Origin: Variovorax sp. CF313
GTDB lineage: Bacteria > Pseudomonadota > Gammaproteobacteria > Burkholderiales > Burkholderiaceae_C
Direction of reading: 5' to 3'
Assembly: GCF_000282635.1 (NCBI RefSeq)
Contig: NZ_AKIW01000028.1
Span: forward strand, 1 to 64,000
Length of the DNA: 64,000 nt
Shown: positions 54,463 through 62,381 of the stretch, one piece after another
Numbering within the stretch: position 1 is the first letter of the stretch
Layout: each line of letters begins with the position of its first letter
Notes under the pieces: generated by a model
The model's database searches: none
Told to the model about the DNA's origin: nothing
Seen by the model: the letters and a program-made list of their open reading frames with translations, nothing else
Translations under genes and position numbers: made by a program

Positions 54463-54490
54463 TTTCTCTTGCGGACCGACTTCAAGGCGC

Positions 54491-54883
54491 TCAGCCGCTG
54501 GTCTTCTTCGCGGCCTGCCGCAGCGCGCGCAGCTCGCTGTTGAGAAACTCGTTGGCGTCGCGCACCATGCCATCGGTCAGCTTCACCTTGTAGGCCTGCC
54601 CCGTCATCTCCGAGCGCGAGGCGCAGCGCTCGATGAAGTCTTCGGCCGTCACCAGTTCCTTTTTGAAGTGGTCGTACTTCGCCTGCATGTGCTTGGCAGC
54701 ATCCGCGGCGTTGTATTCGCTGCCGTTGCGCATGAAGACCATGGCCGACATCTTCGAGACGCGCTGGATCAGCGTGTCGATCAGCTTTTCCTCCGTGGCG
54801 GAAGGGGTGGCGTGAGCCAGCAGGGCCGAAGCGCCGAGCAGGAGGGCGAGCCACGCGCTCCGCAGGAATCTGAATGAAGTCAT
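54491..54883 (-). CDS. DUF5329-like exported protein
   Basis: A 130-residue protein with a signal peptide (about residues 1-25, RSAWLALLLGASALLAHA). The mature part is helical, with EEKLIDTLIQRVSKMSAMVFMRNGSEYNAADAAKHMQAKYDHFKK, resembling DUF5329. It has a single Cys (CASRSEMTG). It is convergent with the dioxygenase gene and divergent from the hisN-like gene. Function unknown. Confidence 0.8.
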   Translation of the reverse strand: MTSFRFLRSAWLALLLGASALLAHATPSATEEKLIDTLIQRVSKMSAMVFMRNGSEYNAADAAKHMQAKYDHFKKELVTAEDFIERCASRSEMTGQAYKVKLTDGMVRDANEFLNSELRALRQAAKKTSG

Positions 54884-54996
54884 TTGTCGTGTTCCCTGGC
54901 AATTTCCGGGCCATGCTAGGGCTGGCGCCACTGCCGTGTCAAACCCGGCCCGGCTCGGGTCTAATCGCAGTTTTGGCACGTGTACTCCTCTCTCCC

Positions 54997-55785
54997 ATGA
55001 GCTCCTCGACCCCCGATCTCCCGTCGATTGCCCAGGCGCTGGCCGATGCCGCGGCCGCGCAGTCGATGCGCTACTTCCGTACGCCGCTGGACATCATCAC
55101 CAAGGCCGACGAAAGCCCCGTCACGCTGGCCGACCGCGCGGCCGAGACGGCCATGCGCGACATCCTTGGCGCTCGCGTGCCGGCCGACGGCATCTACGGC
55201 GAGGAGCATGGCCCCGAGCGGCTCGACGCCGGGCGCATCTGGGTGCTCGACCCCATCGACGGCACGCGCAGCTTCATCACCGGCTCGCCGCTGTGGGGCA
55301 CGCTGATCGGCGTGCTGGAGGGTGGGCGCGTGGTACTGGGCATGATCGACATGCCGGTGCTCGAGGAACGCTGGATCGGCCACAACCCCAAGGACGGGGG
55401 CAAGGGCGCCACGCGCGACGGCCAGCCCGTGCGCGCGAGCGGCTGCACCGACGTGGCCAAGGCCCGCATCGTCACCACCTCGCCCGACATCTTCGCGCCG
55501 GCCGACTGGGCCGCCTTCGACAGACTCAGCCGCCAGTGCGCGATGCGCCGCTTCGGTGGCGACTGCTACGGCTACGCCCAGCTGGCGGGCGGCACCATCG
55601 ACCTCGTGGTCGAAACCGGCCTGCAGCCCTACGACTACCTCGGCCCGGCCGGGCTGATCGAGGCGGCGGGCGGCGTCATCACCGACTGGCAGGGCCAGCC
55701 GTTGGGGCTGAAGTCCGACGGGCGGGTGATCGCGGCGGCAACGCCCGAACTCCACCGGCAAGCCATGGCCATTCTCTCGGCCTAG
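54997..55785 (+). CDS. hisN: Inositol-monophosphatase family, HisN-like histidinol phosphatase
   Basis: A 262-residue metal-dependent phosphatase. The start MSSSTPD at 54997 is chosen since the longer frame upstream reads through a divergent promoter region. Motifs are YGEEHGPE (metal Glu pair), WVLDPIDGTRSFITGSPLWGTLIG (IMPase signature with the Asp cluster), and GGDCYGYAQLAGGTIDLVVE with LQPYDYLGPAGLIEAAGG. It resembles the HisN branch that dephosphorylates histidinol phosphate, but an IMPase role is not excluded. DUF2905 follows 12 bp downstream. Confidence 0.85.
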   Translation: MSSSTPDLPSIAQALADAAAAQSMRYFRTPLDIITKADESPVTLADRAAETAMRDILGARVPADGIYGEEHGPERLDAGRIWVLDPIDGTRSFITGSPLWGTLIGVLEGGRVVLGMIDMPVLEERWIGHNPKDGGKGATRDGQPVRASGCTDVAKARIVTTSPDIFAPADWAAFDRLSRQCAMRRFGGDCYGYAQLAGGTIDLVVETGLQPYDYLGPAGLIEAAGGVITDWQGQPLGLKSDGRVIAAATPELHRQAMAILSA

Positions 55786-55797
55786 ACTGTTGTCCAT

Positions 55798-55992
55798 ATG
55801 TTCCGCTGGCTGATCGTCGTCGTCCTGGCACTGGTGCTCATGAGCGGGCTGGCCGCCTGGCTGCGCCGCTTCGGCTTCGGACGCCTGCCCGGCGATTTCG
55901 AGTTCCGCGCCTTCGGCCGCGAATGGCAACTGCCGATTGCGAGCACGGTGGTGCTCAGCATGATCGCGGCGCTGGTCGCGCGCCTCCTGTAG
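55798..55992 (+). CDS. DUF2905 small membrane protein
   Basis: A 64-residue protein with two hydrophobic helices (WLIVVVLALVLMSGLAAWL and IASTVVLSMIAALVARLL) separated by the conserved GRLPGDFEFRAFGREWQLP loop typical of DUF2905. Function unknown. It lies between the hisN-like and ROK genes in a tightly spaced plus-strand run. Confidence 0.88.
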   Translation: MFRWLIVVVLALVLMSGLAAWLRRFGFGRLPGDFEFRAFGREWQLPIASTVVLSMIAALVARLL

Positions 55993-56009
55993 ACAAGAGA
56001 CAAACAGCA

Positions 56010-56936
56010 ATGAGAGCCTGCGTAGACATCGGCGGCACCAAGGTGGCCGTGAGCCTTTCCGCCTCGAGCGACGCGCCGCTGATCGGCCGCCGCAGCGAGC
56101 CCACGGCCAAGACCGGCGACAACGATGCGGTGGCAGTGCAGATCATGCGGATGATCGACGAAGTCTGTGCGCAGCAGGGCATCGATGCGGCGAGCATCGA
56201 TCGCGTGGGCGTGTCGTCGGCCGGGCCTTTCGAGCTGCGCGACGGCCAGGTCGAACTGGCCACGCCCAACATCTGCGGCGGCATCGCCGGCCCGGCGCGC
56301 GGCCTGCCCAACACCTGGATGACCGCGCTGATCGAGGCCCCGCTGGCAAAGCGCTTCGCCCGCGTGCGGGTCGAGAACGACGCCGTGGCCGCACTGGAGG
56401 CCGAGCGCCATTGGGGTGCGCTCCAGGGCGTGGACGATTGCGCCTACGTCACCTGGAGCACCGGCGTCGGCGTCGGCCTGTGCGTGGACGGCCGCGCGCT
56501 GCGCGGCAAGAACGGCAACGCCGGCCATGCCGGCCACAGCTTCGTGGTGGACGACGCCAGCGGCGCGCTGTGCGGCTGCGGCAACGTCGGCGACGTCGAA
56601 GGGCTGATTGCCGGCAATTCGATCGCACGGCGCTTCGGCCAGTCCGCGGCCGATCTTTTCAGTTCGGCTGCGGGTGGCGAGCGGCATTCGCTCGAGATCG
56701 TCGATGCGCTGTGCCGCGTGATGGGCCGCATGCTCTACAACCTGATCGCCACGCTTGACCTGCAGCGCATCAGCCTGGGCGGCAGCGTGTTCTGGCACCA
56801 CCGCGACTTTCTGCTGCCGAGGCTGCAGGCGCAGGTCGACGGCAAGCTGCCGCCGCTCACGCACGGCGTGCGCCTCGTGCCTGCCGGCCTGGGCGACAAG
56901 GTCGGCGACTACGCGGCGCTGGCGCTGCTCGACTGA
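56010..56936 (+). CDS. ROK-family sugar kinase
   Basis: A 308-residue ROK-type kinase. The N-terminal DIGGTKVAVSL is the ATP-binding phosphate loop, ENDAVAALEAERHWGA contains the catalytic Asp, and GVGVGLCVDGRALRGKNGNAGHAGHSFV matches the ROK signature. The zinc motif is partial: CGCGNVGDVE lacks the third Cys of CxCGxxGCxE, so zinc binding may be altered. There is no helix-turn-helix, so it is an enzyme, not an NagC-type repressor. Its sugar (glucose, fructose, N-acetylmannosamine or other) is unknown. Confidence 0.88.
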   Translation: MRACVDIGGTKVAVSLSASSDAPLIGRRSEPTAKTGDNDAVAVQIMRMIDEVCAQQGIDAASIDRVGVSSAGPFELRDGQVELATPNICGGIAGPARGLPNTWMTALIEAPLAKRFARVRVENDAVAALEAERHWGALQGVDDCAYVTWSTGVGVGLCVDGRALRGKNGNAGHAGHSFVVDDASGALCGCGNVGDVEGLIAGNSIARRFGQSAADLFSSAAGGERHSLEIVDALCRVMGRMLYNLIATLDLQRISLGGSVFWHHRDFLLPRLQAQVDGKLPPLTHGVRLVPAGLGDKVGDYAALALLD

Positions 56937-56960
56937 ACGGCCACGCGCGCCGGCGAAACC

Positions 56961-58484
56961 ATGACTCAGCTGCCCCGCCGCCGCTCCTATGCCTACCTGC
57001 TGTGGCTGGTGGGCGGCTTCATCGGGGCGCATCGCTTCTATTTGGGGAGCTACCTGGGCGGCGCGGCGCAGCTGGCGCTGCTGCTGTACGGAATGGCGGG
57101 CCTGCCGGGATCGCGTTTCGGCCTGGTGCTCGTCCTGCCGTGGCTGCTGTTCGACCTGTACTGGATTCACCGGCAGCTGGCGCGGCAGGGTGCGGCCGGG
57201 GCCAGGAAGGAAGATGCCGCGGCCCGGCGCAACGTCCGCCGCGCCGCGGTGAGCGACGCCAAGGACTTCGACCTCGCCGCCCTCGCCGAAGCCAGCCGGC
57301 TGCAGGAGCGCTTCGTGGCCGCAGCCGAGGCCGACGACTGGGCCGGGGCCGTCGCCATCGGCGAGCAGGTCGTCGCCAGCGCGCGCCGCGTGTTCAAGGG
57401 CCCGCACCAGAACCTCGCGATGAGCCTGTGCATGCTGGGGCAGGCCTGCCACCAGCTCGGCGCCCTCGACAAGGCCCGGGCCTGCCTCGAGGAAAGCCTG
57501 TCCATTGGCCGCAAGATCGGCATGCCGGCGGAGGACATCGACATCGCCCGCAAGGCACTCGACCTGGCCCTGGCCGACATTGAGGAGCGCAAGGCCCGCG
57601 GCGCGGCATCCGACGAGCAGGGCGCATTGCTGAAGCTGCTCGAAGACCGCGAGGCGCGCTACCGCGACGCGCTGGCCCAGGGCGACCTGCCGAGTGCCGA
57701 GAAGCTCTGTGCCGAAACCGTCGCCGCCAGCCGCCGGCTGTACGGCGGCCCGCACAAGGCCGTGGTGCTCCACCTGTCCAGCCATGCGGAGCTGTGCCGC
57801 CGGCTGCACTGGAACGACGAGGCGCAGGCCGCGGCCGACGAGGCGCTGGCCATGGCCGGGCAGCTCGGCCTCGACGACAGCTGGCGGCGCGGGCCGACCA
57901 ACACCCTTGCGCTGCTGCACGCCGCGGCCGGGCGCTCCGACGAGGCCGAGACGCTCTACAAGAAGACCATCGCCATGGCGGTTGCCGAGGCCCGGGGCGG
58001 CTCCAGCGACGGCGTGGTGCGCGCCTTCAACAACCTCGCGTTCCTTTACGCCGACTCTGGCCAGGACGAGAAGGCGGAGCTCTGCTACGCGCGCGCCCTC
58101 GTGCACCTCGACAAGCTCCCGCCGGGCGAGGGCGATGCCGAACTGCATTCCGACATGCTCAACAACTTCGCCGGCCTCTACATGGCGCGGCGCGACTTCG
58201 TCCGGGCCCGGGAACTGTTCGAGCGTTCGCTCGACATCCAGCAGCGCGACTGCCGCGGCATCTCCCCGGCGGCCGCCACCGCCCACAACGACCTGGGGCT
58301 GATCGCGCAGGAAGAGGGCGACCTGCGCCAGGCGCTGGTGCACTTCAAGCGCACGCTGCTGCTCAACCAGATCTGCTCGCCCGACCACTTCAGGAACATC
58401 GACAACGCGCAGCGCAACATCGACAGCGTGAGCATGGCGCTCGCGGCCGTCGCACGCGCCGCACGCATGGAGCCCAGCACTTGA
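56961..58484 (+). CDS. TM2-domain protein with tetratricopeptide repeats
   Basis: A 507-residue protein. The N-terminus is a TM2 domain (about residues 10-75, YLLWLVGGFIGAHRFYLGSYLGGAAQLAL and FGLVLVLPWLLFDLYWI). The remainder is a long array of tetratricopeptide-like repeats (about 95-500) with several A-x-x-Y-x-x-A-L type helices, such as DEKAELCYARALVHLDKL and ARELFERSLDIQQRD. It is a membrane-anchored cytoplasmic scaffold of unknown partner. The next gene starts at a TTG overlapping its stop, so a functional link with DUF1877 is likely. Confidence 0.85.
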   Translation: MTQLPRRRSYAYLLWLVGGFIGAHRFYLGSYLGGAAQLALLLYGMAGLPGSRFGLVLVLPWLLFDLYWIHRQLARQGAAGARKEDAAARRNVRRAAVSDAKDFDLAALAEASRLQERFVAAAEADDWAGAVAIGEQVVASARRVFKGPHQNLAMSLCMLGQACHQLGALDKARACLEESLSIGRKIGMPAEDIDIARKALDLALADIEERKARGAASDEQGALLKLLEDREARYRDALAQGDLPSAEKLCAETVAASRRLYGGPHKAVVLHLSSHAELCRRLHWNDEAQAAADEALAMAGQLGLDDSWRRGPTNTLALLHAAAGRSDEAETLYKKTIAMAVAEARGGSSDGVVRAFNNLAFLYADSGQDEKAELCYARALVHLDKLPPGEGDAELHSDMLNNFAGLYMARRDFVRARELFERSLDIQQRDCRGISPAAATAHNDLGLIAQEEGDLRQALVHFKRTLLLNQICSPDHFRNIDNAQRNIDSVSMALAAVARAARMEPST

Positions 58485-58927
58485 GCATCGGCGCCGCCTT
58501 CTACGCCCTCGACCGCTACCGGCTGCGCGCGCTGGTGATCGATCCGTCCACCGTGTCGGACTTCCTGCACTCGGCTGCCGAGCAGGGCGGTCCGCACGAT
58601 AGCCAGACGGTGGAACAGGCCTGGGACGTGGTACGCACGCTGATGCCCGAGGCGGTGGATGGCGAAGAGCTCGAAGGCACCGACGGCCTGGGCTGCATCT
58701 ATCTCACGGCGGCCCACGTGGAGCGCGCGGCGGCGCGGCTCGCGCAGTGCGACGTGGCGGAACTGATGGGCCGTTTCATGGGCGAGCCGGCAAAGTTCGC
58801 CGAGCTCTACTGGGCCAGGGTCTGGCAGGACGGCACACAGGATCTCGCGGGCTTCATGGAAGGCGTGAAGCGATTCTTTGCAGCCGCGGCCGCTAGGCGC
58901 GACGCGGTCGTCTTCTACATCGTCTGA
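58481..58927 (+). CDS. DUF1877 family protein
   Basis: A 148-residue cytosolic protein of the DUF1877 family. The TTG at 58481 (reading SIGAAFYALDRYRLRALV) overlaps the TM2-TPR stop (TTGA) and gives the family N-terminus; no in-frame ATG is suitable. Typical segments are LEGTDGLGCIYLTAAHVERAAARL and the C-terminal ARRDAVVFYIV. Family function is unknown. Confidence 0.82.
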   Translation: MSIGAAFYALDRYRLRALVIDPSTVSDFLHSAAEQGGPHDSQTVEQAWDVVRTLMPEAVDGEELEGTDGLGCIYLTAAHVERAAARLAQCDVAELMGRFMGEPAKFAELYWARVWQDGTQDLAGFMEGVKRFFAAAAARRDAVVFYIV

Positions 58928-58934
58928 ATCGCAG

Positions 58935-60407
58935 CTAGCCCGGCGGCCGCACGGCCGCCACGATCTCGCCCAGCCGCCTCAGCCCCGCATCCACCGCCTT
59001 CGAATACGGCCAGCCGCAGTTGAGGCGCAGGTAGTTGTCGAAGCGCCCCGAGTTCGAGAACTGCGCGCCCGGCGCCACCAGCACGTGCTCGCGCAGCGCG
59101 GCTTCGAACACGTCCACCGACGAGCGCTGCGCCGGCAGCTCGACCCACAGCTGCAGCCCGCCGCGCGGCAGGTTCAGCCGCGTGCCGGCCGGAAAATACC
59201 TGGCGATGGCGTCCGCCGTCTGGTCGCGCTGCACGTGCAGCCGCTCGCGCAGCCGGCGCAGGTGGCGGTCGTAGGCACCGCTGGCGATGAACTCGCCCGC
59301 CGCGATCTGCGCCAGCGCCTCGTTGTTGCGGGTCTGCGCGTACTTGAGCATTTCCACCTGCGCATGCCAGCGTCCGGCGGTGATCCAGCCCAGCCGCAGC
59401 CCCGGCGCCAGTACCTTGTGCAGCGAGGCGCAATAGATCACGTTGCCCGTGCGGTCCCACGACTTCATGGCGCGCAGCGGCGTGTCGCTTTCCACGAGGT
59501 CGCTGTAGGTGTCGTCCTCGACCAGCGCAATGCCATGGCTCTCGCACAGGTGCACCAGCCGCTGCTTGTGGGCGTCGGGCATCACGCTGCCGATGGGGTT
59601 CTGCAGGTGCGGCACCACCACCACGGCCTTGATGTCGTCGTAGGTGTGGATGGCGAGGTCGAGCGCCTCGAGGGAGATGCCGGTCTGAGGGCTGGTCGGG
59701 ATCTCCAGCGCGCGCAGCCCCAGGCTTTCGAGCACCTGCAGCAGTCCGTAGAAGGTGGGCGACTCCACGGCCACCGTGTCGCCTGGCTTGGCGATCGCGC
59801 GCAGTGCGAGGTTCAGCGCCTCGATGCAGCCGTTGGTGACGAGCACTTCGTCGGGCGGCACCGTCATGCCGACGCGCAGGTTGCGCTGCGCCAGCGCCTC
59901 GCGGAACTGCTCGTGGCCTTTCTGCGACGAGGCGGTGGTCAGCAGCTCGGGCCGCTGGCGCAGCGCGCGCGTCATCGAGTTGCGCAGCGCCTCGGCCGGA
60001 TAGAGCTCGGGGGCCGCGCGGGCGATGGCGAAGTTGAGCTTCACGCCGGTGTGCCGGCCGCGCGCCATGAAGTTGGCCATGCGCGCCCGCATGCTGACGA
60101 ACTGCGCCGGATCGGGCGGCACGCCAGCCACCGGCTCTTCCATCGGCGCGATGGCCAGCCGCTGCGGCCGCCGCACGAAATACCCCGAGCGGTCGCGTGC
60201 CTCGACCCAGCCGTCGCTCTCCATCGCGCGGCAGACCTGCAGCGCGGTCGACAGGCTGATGTCGTGCAGCCGCATCAGGCTGCGCAGCGACGGCATCTTG
60301 TCGCCCTGCTTGAGCGAACCAATGTGGATCGCGTCCACGTAGTGCGCGGAGAGCTGGCGGTAGAGCGGTAGCGAGTCCATGGCGTCGATGTTCCCCGCAT
60401 CGGGCAT
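58935..60407 (-). CDS. MocR/PdxR-type regulator (GntR HTH plus aminotransferase domain)
   Basis: About 490 residues from the ATG at 60407; a start at 60380 is also possible. The N-terminal winged helix (LYRQLSAHYVDAIHIGSLKQGDKMPSLRSLMRLHDISLSTALQVCRAMESDGW) is GntR-type. A fold-type I aminotransferase-like domain follows, with NGCIEALNLALRA, the PLP-binding Lys in ASLHKVLAPGLRLGWI, and LPRGGLQLWVELP. MocR proteins sense PLP or its adducts and usually control a divergent gene. Here the divergent gene is small and of unknown function, and an AACAGATGC direct repeat lies in the gap. Confidence 0.9.
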   Translation of the reverse strand: MPDAGNIDAMDSLPLYRQLSAHYVDAIHIGSLKQGDKMPSLRSLMRLHDISLSTALQVCRAMESDGWVEARDRSGYFVRRPQRLAIAPMEEPVAGVPPDPAQFVSMRARMANFMARGRHTGVKLNFAIARAAPELYPAEALRNSMTRALRQRPELLTTASSQKGHEQFREALAQRNLRVGMTVPPDEVLVTNGCIEALNLALRAIAKPGDTVAVESPTFYGLLQVLESLGLRALEIPTSPQTGISLEALDLAIHTYDDIKAVVVVPHLQNPIGSVMPDAHKQRLVHLCESHGIALVEDDTYSDLVESDTPLRAMKSWDRTGNVIYCASLHKVLAPGLRLGWITAGRWHAQVEMLKYAQTRNNEALAQIAAGEFIASGAYDRHLRRLRERLHVQRDQTADAIARYFPAGTRLNLPRGGLQLWVELPAQRSSVDVFEAALREHVLVAPGAQFSNSGRFDNYLRLNCGWPYSKAVDAGLRRLGEIVAAVRPPG

Positions 60408-60412
60408 CCGAA

Positions 60413-60452
60413 AACAGATGCAGTTGCTCGGGAAAACGACCATAACAGATGC
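60413..60452. promoter_or_regulatory. AACAGATGC direct repeat in the MocR divergent region
   Basis: AACAGATGC occurs at 60413-60421 and again at 60444-60452, 31 bp apart (about three helical turns). It is immediately upstream of the MocR-type gene. MocR regulators such as GabR bind spaced direct repeats, so this is a candidate operator for autoregulation or for the divergent gene. Confidence 0.5.
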
Positions 60453-60559
60453 GTTCACAGCCGGGCTGTTCCGGTCGCAATAGCCGTGGCGTGTGCCTGT
60501 TTTTTGAGTGGCCGGATTTCTACGATCGATACCCGAATCACCGCTTTTCAAGGCACGCC

Positions 60560-60892
60560 ATGATCACCACGCTCACCTCCGCACCTGCCTCCGTCATCCT
60601 GGAGCCGGGCCAGTCCCTGCGTACCGCTGTCGATGCCGGCACGTGGCTGCAGGTGGCCGAGGGCCGGGTGCGCGTAGTGTCCCCGCCCGGGTGGTTCGGC
60701 GAGACGGTGTTCATGGCGCAGGCGGTGCTGAACGAGGGCGATGTGCATCACCTGGCGCATGGCGGCTGGATCGAGGTGTCTGCGCTGGCGACGGCGCATC
60801 TGCGGATTCATGCGCCGGCGGCGGGGCTGGTTTCAGGACCCGAACAGGGCCGGCCGGTGATGCGTTTCGTGCGCTTGCTCACTGGCTGGTGA
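60560..60892 (+). CDS. DUF2917-like small protein
   Basis: A 110-residue protein without TM helix or signal peptide. The segments VILEPGQSLRTAVDAGTWLQVAEGRVRVVSPPG and LNEGDVHHLAHGGWIEVSALATAHLRIHAP give a beta-rich, cupin-like pattern resembling DUF2917. The start at 60560 is the only reasonable ATG. It is divergent from the MocR-type gene and so is a candidate target of that regulator. Function unknown and family call tentative. Confidence 0.65.
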   Translation: MITTLTSAPASVILEPGQSLRTAVDAGTWLQVAEGRVRVVSPPGWFGETVFMAQAVLNEGDVHHLAHGGWIEVSALATAHLRIHAPAAGLVSGPEQGRPVMRFVRLLTGW

Positions 60893-60995
60893 GCGTCTCA
60901 TTCCGTGGCGTGTGCGAAGGACACCGGGTGCTCCCTCCCGCGAATGTCCCCCGGTCGGTGTGAGCACGCCCCCGAACTGAACTGAACAGACAGTT

Positions 60996-62381
60996 TCAGC
61001 GCTCGCTCGCAGCCTCCCGCAGCGCATCCAGAAAGCTCCGGCGCCACCAATGGATGTCCTGCTCGCGAATGCGAGACAGCAGCTTCTGGTGCCGTTCGCG
61101 CCGCTCCTCCAACGGCATCTGCAGCGCCTGCTGCACCGTCTCGGCCGTGCCATGGGTGTCGTACGGATTCACCAGCAGCGCTTCCTTCAGCTGCTCGGCC
61201 GCGCCGGCAAAGCGCGACAGCACCAGCACGCCCGGGTCGGCCGGGTCCTGCGCCGCGATGTATTCCTTGGCCACGAGGTTCATGCCGTCGCGCAGCGGCG
61301 TCACCAGCCCGACGGCCGCCGCGCGGCACAGCCCCGGCACGCGCTTGCGCGCCACCATGCGGTGGATGTAGCGCACCGGCATCCAGTCGAGCTCGCCGTA
61401 GTCGCCGTTGATGGCGCCGCACAGCGATTCGAGCTCGCGCCGGATGTCGCCGTACGCATCGACCGTCTCGCGCGTGGGCGAGGCGATCTGGATCAGCGTC
61501 GCGCTGCGCCGGTTCTCGGGGTAGTTGGCCAGCAGCTCGCGGAATGCGCGCACGCGCTGCGGAATGCCCTTGGAGTAGTCGAGCCGGTCGATGCCCAGCA
61601 ACAGCCGGCGGCTCGAGTACTCGCGCTTCATGGTCTCGTACATGTCGCGCGACTCCTTCGCGTGCGTGAGCGCCGCGAACTCGTCGACGTCGATGCCGAT
61701 CGGGAAGGCGTTGCTGCGCACCGTCTGCCCGTAGGCGCGGTACATGTCGTTGCCCAGGTACTCGCCGTGGGCCTCGTTGCGCACGTAGTGTTCGAAGTGC
61801 TGCACGTCCTGCTGCGCCTGGAAGCCGATCAGGTCGTAGGAGAACAGCGAGCGCATCAGCCACGCGTGCTGCGGAATGGCCGCGGTGATGATCTGCGGGG
61901 GCAGCGGAATGTGCAGGAAGAATCCGATGCGCTGCCTGCAGCCCATGGCGCGCAGATCGGCCGCCAGCGGGATCAGGTGGTAGTCGTGCACCCAGATGAT
62001 GTCGTCGTCCTTCAGCAGCGGCAGCAGCTTGCGCGCGAACAGCTGGTTCACGCGCCGATAGCCGCCGATGAAGCCGGCGTCGAAGTGAGCGAGGTCCAGG
62101 CGGTTGTGGAACACCGGCCACAGCACGTCGTTGCTGTAACCGAGGTAGTAGCTGTCGTGGTCCTCGCGGCTCAGGTCGATGGTGGCCAGCGTGACCTGGC
62201 CGGCCTGCTGCCTGTGCAGTTCGCCTTCGCCGGTCGGGCCACCCTCGACGATCTGTCCGCTCCAGCCGAACCACAGGCCGCCGCTTTGCTGCAGGCTCTC
62301 GCCGAGCGCCACGGCGAGGCCGCCGGCCGCCGGCTTGCGCGGGTCCGCCACGCGGTTGGAGACGACGACGAGTCGGCTCAT
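60996..62381 (-). CDS. otsA: Trehalose-6-phosphate synthase OtsA
   Basis: A 461-residue GT20 enzyme that joins UDP-glucose and glucose 6-phosphate. It begins SRLVVVSNRVADP and has GLWFGWSG, IIWVHDYHLIPLAADLR, GFFLHIPLPP, LGIDRLDYSKGIPQR, and VTPLRDGMNLVAKEYIAAQ, all family hallmarks. Its start overlaps the GH15 gene stop by 4 bp. Trehalose synthesis protects against osmotic and desiccation stress. otsB is not in view and may lie beyond the right edge. Confidence 0.96.
   Translation of the reverse strand: MSRLVVVSNRVADPRKPAAGGLAVALGESLQQSGGLWFGWSGQIVEGGPTGEGELHRQQAGQVTLATIDLSREDHDSYYLGYSNDVLWPVFHNRLDLAHFDAGFIGGYRRVNQLFARKLLPLLKDDDIIWVHDYHLIPLAADLRAMGCRQRIGFFLHIPLPPQIITAAIPQHAWLMRSLFSYDLIGFQAQQDVQHFEHYVRNEAHGEYLGNDMYRAYGQTVRSNAFPIGIDVDEFAALTHAKESRDMYETMKREYSSRRLLLGIDRLDYSKGIPQRVRAFRELLANYPENRRSATLIQIASPTRETVDAYGDIRRELESLCGAINGDYGELDWMPVRYIHRMVARKRVPGLCRAAAVGLVTPLRDGMNLVAKEYIAAQDPADPGVLVLSRFAGAAEQLKEALLVNPYDTHGTAETVQQALQMPLEERRERHQKLLSRIREQDIHWWRRSFLDALREAASER

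Noticed and set aside
55782-58388. 868-codon minus-strand frame opposite the ROK and TM2-TPR genes
   Set aside because: Low-complexity Arg/Gln/His-rich translation antisense to two recognisable protein families.
48214-60925. Shared GGCGTGTGCGAAGG string near 48214 and 60906 as a dispersed repeat
   Set aside because: Only about 14 bp match and the flanks differ; could be chance in GC-rich DNA.
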